The notes beneath the pieces are model-generated. The model had not been told where the DNA came from. It did no database searches and worked only from the letters and a program-made list of their open reading frames with translations. The translations under genes and the position numbers were made by a program. From an uncultured Collinsella sp. (lineage in GTDB: Bacteria > Actinomycetota > Coriobacteriia > Coriobacteriales > Coriobacteriaceae): DNA of 9,466 nt. This document shows, piece after piece, positions 6,734 to 9,466 of this stretch. Position 1 is the first letter of the stretch. The number at the start of each line of letters is the position of its first letter. The stretch covers positions 1 to 9,466 of the forward strand of contig UQJA01000080.1 of the NCBI GenBank assembly GCA_900541285.1, in the 5' to 3' direction.

Positions 6734-7012
6734 ATGACTGTTTCCAAAGAGCGCAAGGCGGAGCTGACTGCCCAGTTCGGTAACACCCCGGTCGACACCG
6801 GCAACCCCAAGGTTCAGGTCGCCATCCTGTCCGAGCGCATCAAGGAGCTGACCGAGCACATGAAGTCCCACCAGAAGGACTTCCACACCCGTCGTGGCCT
6901 GCTCATGCTCGTCGGCCGTCGTCGTCGTCTTCTCTCCTACATCAAGAAGAACGACATCGTCGAGTACCGTGAGCTCATCAAGGCTCTGGGCATCCGCGAC
7001 AACATCCAGTAG
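6734..7012 (+). CDS. rpsO: 30S ribosomal protein S15
   Basis: S15 binds early to the central domain of 16S rRNA at a three-way junction and nucleates assembly of the platform of the 30S subunit. The predicted protein has 92 residues against about 89 in E. coli. The family signature is clear: DTGNPKVQVAILSERIKELTEHMKSHQKDFHTRRGLLMLV followed by the basic RRRRLLSYIKKND and the C-terminal helix ending in LIKALGIR. The ATG at 6734 is chosen because AAAGGTG (6722-6728) lies 5 nt upstream and the N terminus matches the family. The frame runs open further upstream to 6638 but that part is non-coding leader. Codons are strongly biased to the C-ending and AAG forms, as expected for a highly expressed gene. 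A terminator follows 15 nt after the stop, so it may be transcribed alone or as the end of the upstream unit. Confidence 0.97.
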   Translation: MTVSKERKAELTAQFGNTPVDTGNPKVQVAILSERIKELTEHMKSHQKDFHTRRGLLMLVGRRRRLLSYIKKNDIVEYRELIKALGIRDNIQ

Positions 7013-7026
7013 GATTTGTACATGCT

Positions 7027-7058
7027 AAGAGCGTCCTGCGCAGCGGGGCGCTCTTTTT
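7027..7058 (+). terminator. Intrinsic terminator after rpsO
   Basis: AGAGCGTCC (7028-7036) pairs with GGGCGCTCT (7046-7054) over nine positions with one G-U pair, leaving a 9-nt loop. It runs directly into TTTTT (7054-7058), and A7027 can pair with T7055. This is a textbook Rho-independent terminator that should end rpsO transcripts and reduce read-through into pnp. Confidence 0.9.
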
Positions 7059-7090
7059 GTGTAAGGGCGCGAACAATCACGCTCTGAAGC

Positions 7091-7148
7091 GTGGCGGGGG
7101 CAGGGGGCCCGCGTCACATGAGAAGCCCGCAGACAAGGGGTCTGCGGG
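7091..7148 (+). promoter_or_regulatory. Two hairpins in the pnp leader
   Basis: The first inverted repeat pairs GTGGCGGG (7091-7098) with CCCGCGTCAC (7108-7117) around a small internal loop. The second is a perfect 9-bp stem, CCCGCAGAC (7126-7134) with GTCTGCGGG (7140-7148), and a 5-nt AAGGG loop, ending 3 nt before the pnp ribosome binding site AAGGAG (7152-7157). In E. coli the pnp leader is a stem cut by RNase III and then used by PNPase to repress its own synthesis. A similar role here is inference. I see no convincing promoter between the rpsO terminator and this region. Confidence 0.5.
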
Positions 7149-7161
7149 GTTAAGGAGAACA

Positions 7162-9330
7162 ATGACACTCGTATCCAAGACCTTTGAGCTGTACGGCAAG
7201 ACCTACACCTTTGAGTCGGGCGAGCTTGCCAAGCAGGCCACCGGCGCCTGCCTGGTCAAGCAGGGCGACACCACGATGCTCGACACCGTGGTCGTCTCCA
7301 AGGAGCGCAAGAACTACGACTTCTTCCCGCTGACCGTCGACTTCAACGAGAAGATGTACGCAGCCGGCCGCATCCCGGGTGGCTACCTCAAGCGTGAGGG
7401 CCGTCCCAGCGAGAAGGCCACGCTCACGGCCCGCATGATCGATCGCCCGATTCGCCCGAGCTTCCCGGATGGCTTCCGCAACGAGGTGCACATCGTCGCC
7501 ACCTCGCTCGTCGCCGACCAGGTCAACCCCTTCGATGTCATCAACGTCATGGGTGCATCCCTGGCCATGACGCTTGGCGGCGTACCCTTCGAGGGCCCGC
7601 TTGCCTGCGTGCGCATCGGCCGTAACGTGGAGACAGGCGAGTTTATCGTCAACCCCACCTACGAGGAGCGCGAGAACTCGGATCTGGACCTGGAGCTGGG
7701 CGGATCCGCCGACTTCATCTCGATGGTCGAGGCCGGCGCCGAGGAGATCTCCGAGGACGACATGCTCGCCGCCATGAAGTTTGGCCAGGAGGCCCTTGCC
7801 GCTTTCTGCCAGGCTCAGGACGAGTTCGTCGACGAGTGGGAGCAGGTTAACGGCCCCATCGTCAAGAAGGAGTACCCGCTCGACCAGCCCGTCGAGGAGG
7901 TCCAGGAGCGCATCTTCGCCCACTACGACGAGATGGCAGCTGCCCTTCGCGATGCCGACAAGCTCTCCCGTATCGGTAAGGTCGAGGCTCTGAAGGAGTC
8001 CATCCGCGCCGAGTTCACCGAGGAGGAGCAGGCCGCTTGGGAGCGCGAGATCCCCGTGGCGCTCAAGAAGCTCGAGAAGAAGGCCATGCGCACCATGGTC
8101 GTCGAGACCGGCGAGCGCGTCGACGGCCGTGCCGCCGACGAGATTCGCCCCATCATGGTGAAGGACAACTACCTGCCGCTCGTTCATGGCTCCGGCCTGT
8201 TCCAGCGCGGTCAGACCCAGGTGCTCTCCGTCCTGTCGCTCGGCATGCTCAACGAGGGCCAGCGTCTGGACACCATCGAGCCCACCGAGGGCAAGCGCTA
8301 CATGCACCACTACAACTTCCCGCCGTTCTGCACCGGTGAGACCGGCCGCATGGGCAGCCCCAAGCGCCGCGAGATCGGTCACGGCAACCTGGCAGAGCGC
8401 GCTCTGCTTCCGGTGCTTCCCGACGAGAACGAGTTCCCCTACGCCATCCGCGTCGTCTCCGAGGTCATGGAGTCCAACGGTTCCTCTTCGATGGCTTCGA
8501 CCTGCGGTTCCACGCTCGCCCTTATGGACGGCGGCGTGCCCATTAAGCGCCCGGTCTCCGGTATCGCCATGGGCCTGATCCAGGAGGAGGGCAAGACCGT
8601 GGTCCTGTCCGACATCCAGGGTCTCGAGGACTTCCTGGGCGACATGGACTTTAAGGTCACCGGCACCACCGAGGGCATCACCGCCCTGCAGATGGACAAC
8701 AAGGCCACCGGCCTCACCTTCGATATCCTGGCCCGCGCCCTGCAGCAGGCCAAGGAGGGTCGCGCCTTCATCCTGCAGAAGATGCTCGATGTGATCCCCG
8801 AGCCGCGCCACACCACGCGCAGCACCGCTCCGCGCATCGTCTCCATCCAGGTCCCGACCGACAAGATCCGCGACGTCATCGGTTCCGGCGGTAAGGTCAT
8901 CCGCGGTATCCAGGACGAGACCGGCGCTTCGGTTGACATCCAGGAGGACGGCACCGTCTTTGTCGGCGGCACCGGCGAGTCCGTGGACCAGGCTGTCGAG
9001 CGCATCAAGCTCATCATCAAGGTTCCCGAGCCGGGCGAGGAGTACACCGGTCGCGTGGTCTCCATCCAGCCCTTCGGCGCCTTCGTCAACCTGCTGCCCG
9101 GCAAGGACGGCCTGCTGCATATCTCCCGCGTTGCCAAGGGCCGCGTGGAGAAGGTCGAGGACGTTGTGAAGATTGGCGACACGCTGGAAGTGAAGGTCGC
9201 GGAAATCGACGCGCAGGGTCGTGTGAACCTCGTGCGCAACGACATCACCTACGACAACACCGCCGCGGCTGCCCCGCGTCGTGCGGAAGGTTTCCGCGCG
9301 CGTCCTCCGCGTCGGGATGGTCGGAACTAA
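7162..9330 (+). CDS. pnp: Polyribonucleotide nucleotidyltransferase (PNPase)
   Basis: PNPase degrades RNA from the 3' end by phosphorolysis and can run in reverse to add tails; it acts as a cytosolic homotrimer and often joins the degradosome. The protein has 722 residues, usual for the family. Order of domains: first RNase PH-like domain (about 1-145), helical linker (about 230-330), second, catalytic RNase PH domain (about 335-550), KH domain with GSGG at 574-577, and S1 domain (about 625-695). Catalytic residues appear intact: Asp490, Asp496 and Lys498 in EDFLGDMDFK, apparently equivalent to E. coli Asp486, Asp492 and Lys494, and the phosphate-site segment SNGSSSMASTCGS. A basic Arg-rich tail ends the protein. 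The ATG at 7162 with AAGGAG (7152-7157) is the true start; the frame is open back to 7057 only through the rpsO terminator and the leader. Codon bias is strong, as in rpsO. Confidence 0.97.
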   Translation: MTLVSKTFELYGKTYTFESGELAKQATGACLVKQGDTTMLDTVVVSKERKNYDFFPLTVDFNEKMYAAGRIPGGYLKREGRPSEKATLTARMIDRPIRPSFPDGFRNEVHIVATSLVADQVNPFDVINVMGASLAMTLGGVPFEGPLACVRIGRNVETGEFIVNPTYEERENSDLDLELGGSADFISMVEAGAEEISEDDMLAAMKFGQEALAAFCQAQDEFVDEWEQVNGPIVKKEYPLDQPVEEVQERIFAHYDEMAAALRDADKLSRIGKVEALKESIRAEFTEEEQAAWEREIPVALKKLEKKAMRTMVVETGERVDGRAADEIRPIMVKDNYLPLVHGSGLFQRGQTQVLSVLSLGMLNEGQRLDTIEPTEGKRYMHHYNFPPFCTGETGRMGSPKRREIGHGNLAERALLPVLPDENEFPYAIRVVSEVMESNGSSSMASTCGSTLALMDGGVPIKRPVSGIAMGLIQEEGKTVVLSDIQGLEDFLGDMDFKVTGTTEGITALQMDNKATGLTFDILARALQQAKEGRAFILQKMLDVIPEPRHTTRSTAPRIVSIQVPTDKIRDVIGSGGKVIRGIQDETGASVDIQEDGTVFVGGTGESVDQAVERIKLIIKVPEPGEEYTGRVVSIQPFGAFVNLLPGKDGLLHISRVAKGRVEKVEDVVKIGDTLEVKVAEIDAQGRVNLVRNDITYDNTAAAAPRRAEGFRARPPRRDGRN

Positions 9331-9466
9331 TCGCGTTTCCGACAACCTTTCAGTGGTTGATTGCTGATTTGGTTGAATTTTCTGCATAAAAGGTCGCTTT
9401 TGTTGCAGGGAGACGCGCCTGCGGGCGCGCAAGGGGGCTTTCCGATCGCCCCCCTGACCCCTTCGG
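9331..9466. other. Non-coding spacer after pnp with several inverted repeats
   Basis: No plausible gene is seen. Four inverted repeats follow in order: CAACC (9343-9347) with GGTTG (9355-9359); TGCATAAAAG (9383-9392) with CTTTTGTTGCA (9397-9407), with one bulged T and one G-U pair; CGCGCC (9414-9419) with GGCGCG (9424-9429) closing a TGCG loop of the UNCG type; and GGGGGC (9433-9438) with GCCCCC (9448-9453). None has a clear T-tract after it, so I do not call a terminator. The first 75 nt are AT-richer than the rest of the window and could hold a promoter, but no good -35/-10 pair stands out. The region continues past the right edge. Confidence 0.45.

Noticed and set aside
7057..7161. Longer start for pnp at 7057
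   Set aside because: The upstream TTG lies in the T-tract of the rpsO terminator and the extension translates the hairpin leader. The ATG at 7162 has AAGGAG and gives the normal PNPase N terminus.
7150..9432. A 760-codon open frame on the minus strand opposite pnp
   Set aside because: It mirrors the strongly codon-biased pnp gene. The protein is repetitive in Leu, Gly, Asp and His with no recognisable motif.
9433..9453. GGGGGC/GCCCCC hairpin as the pnp terminator
   Set aside because: No T-tract follows the stem in the visible sequence; the bases after it are C-rich.

Overview
The window is a GC-rich stretch of bacterial chromosome, and every gene recognised lies on the + strand. It carries conserved housekeeping genes for protein folding, tRNA modification, ribosome maturation, RNA decay and DNA repair. 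Base composition, good Shine-Dalgarno sites and a gene order mixing actinobacterial and Firmicute arrangements suggest a member of the Coriobacteriia, perhaps Collinsella or a relative. This assignment is inferred from gene order and protein character and was not tested by a search.

Layout. (1) Bases 2-358 hold the C-terminal end of an unrecognised membrane protein cut by the left edge. (2) Bases 440-6595 hold a tightly packed block: dnaJ, mtaB, phoH, ybeY, dgkA, era, recO. Gaps are 9 to 15 nt, or the genes overlap by 20 nt (mtaB/phoH) or 4 nt (phoH/ybeY), so they probably form one transcription unit. (3) Bases 6596-6733 are a 138-nt spacer with a possible promoter and a hairpin, leading into rpsO (6734-7012). 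(4) A strong intrinsic terminator follows rpsO, then a structured leader and pnp (7162-9330). (5) Bases 9331-9466 are non-coding and contain several inverted repeats that run towards the right edge.

How the genes fit together. DnaJ is the Hsp40 co-chaperone of DnaK. MtaB methylthiolates t6A37 in tRNAs. PhoH is an ATPase usually found beside the endoribonuclease YbeY, which acts in 16S rRNA 3'-end maturation and quality control, and Era binds the same end of 16S rRNA during 30S assembly. S15 is an early-binding 30S protein and PNPase is the main 3'-5' phosphorolytic exonuclease. The theme is therefore small-subunit biogenesis and RNA turnover, with DgkA (lipid kinase) and RecO (recombinational repair) as long-standing neighbours of era in many bacteria. 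The order resembles the hrcA-dnaJ2-rsmE-phoH-ybeY-era-recO region of actinobacteria and the dnaJ...mtaB...phoH-ybeY-dgkA-era-recO region of Bacillus, but with many intervening genes missing.

I see no mobile element, CRISPR array, tRNA, rRNA, toxin-antitoxin or defence system, and no candidate for a wholly new system. The items most worth a second look are a highly acidic 60-residue N-terminal extension on Era, the structured leaders of pnp and rpsO, the structured spacer after pnp, and a dnaJ without hrcA, grpE or dnaK beside it and without a visible heat-shock operator.
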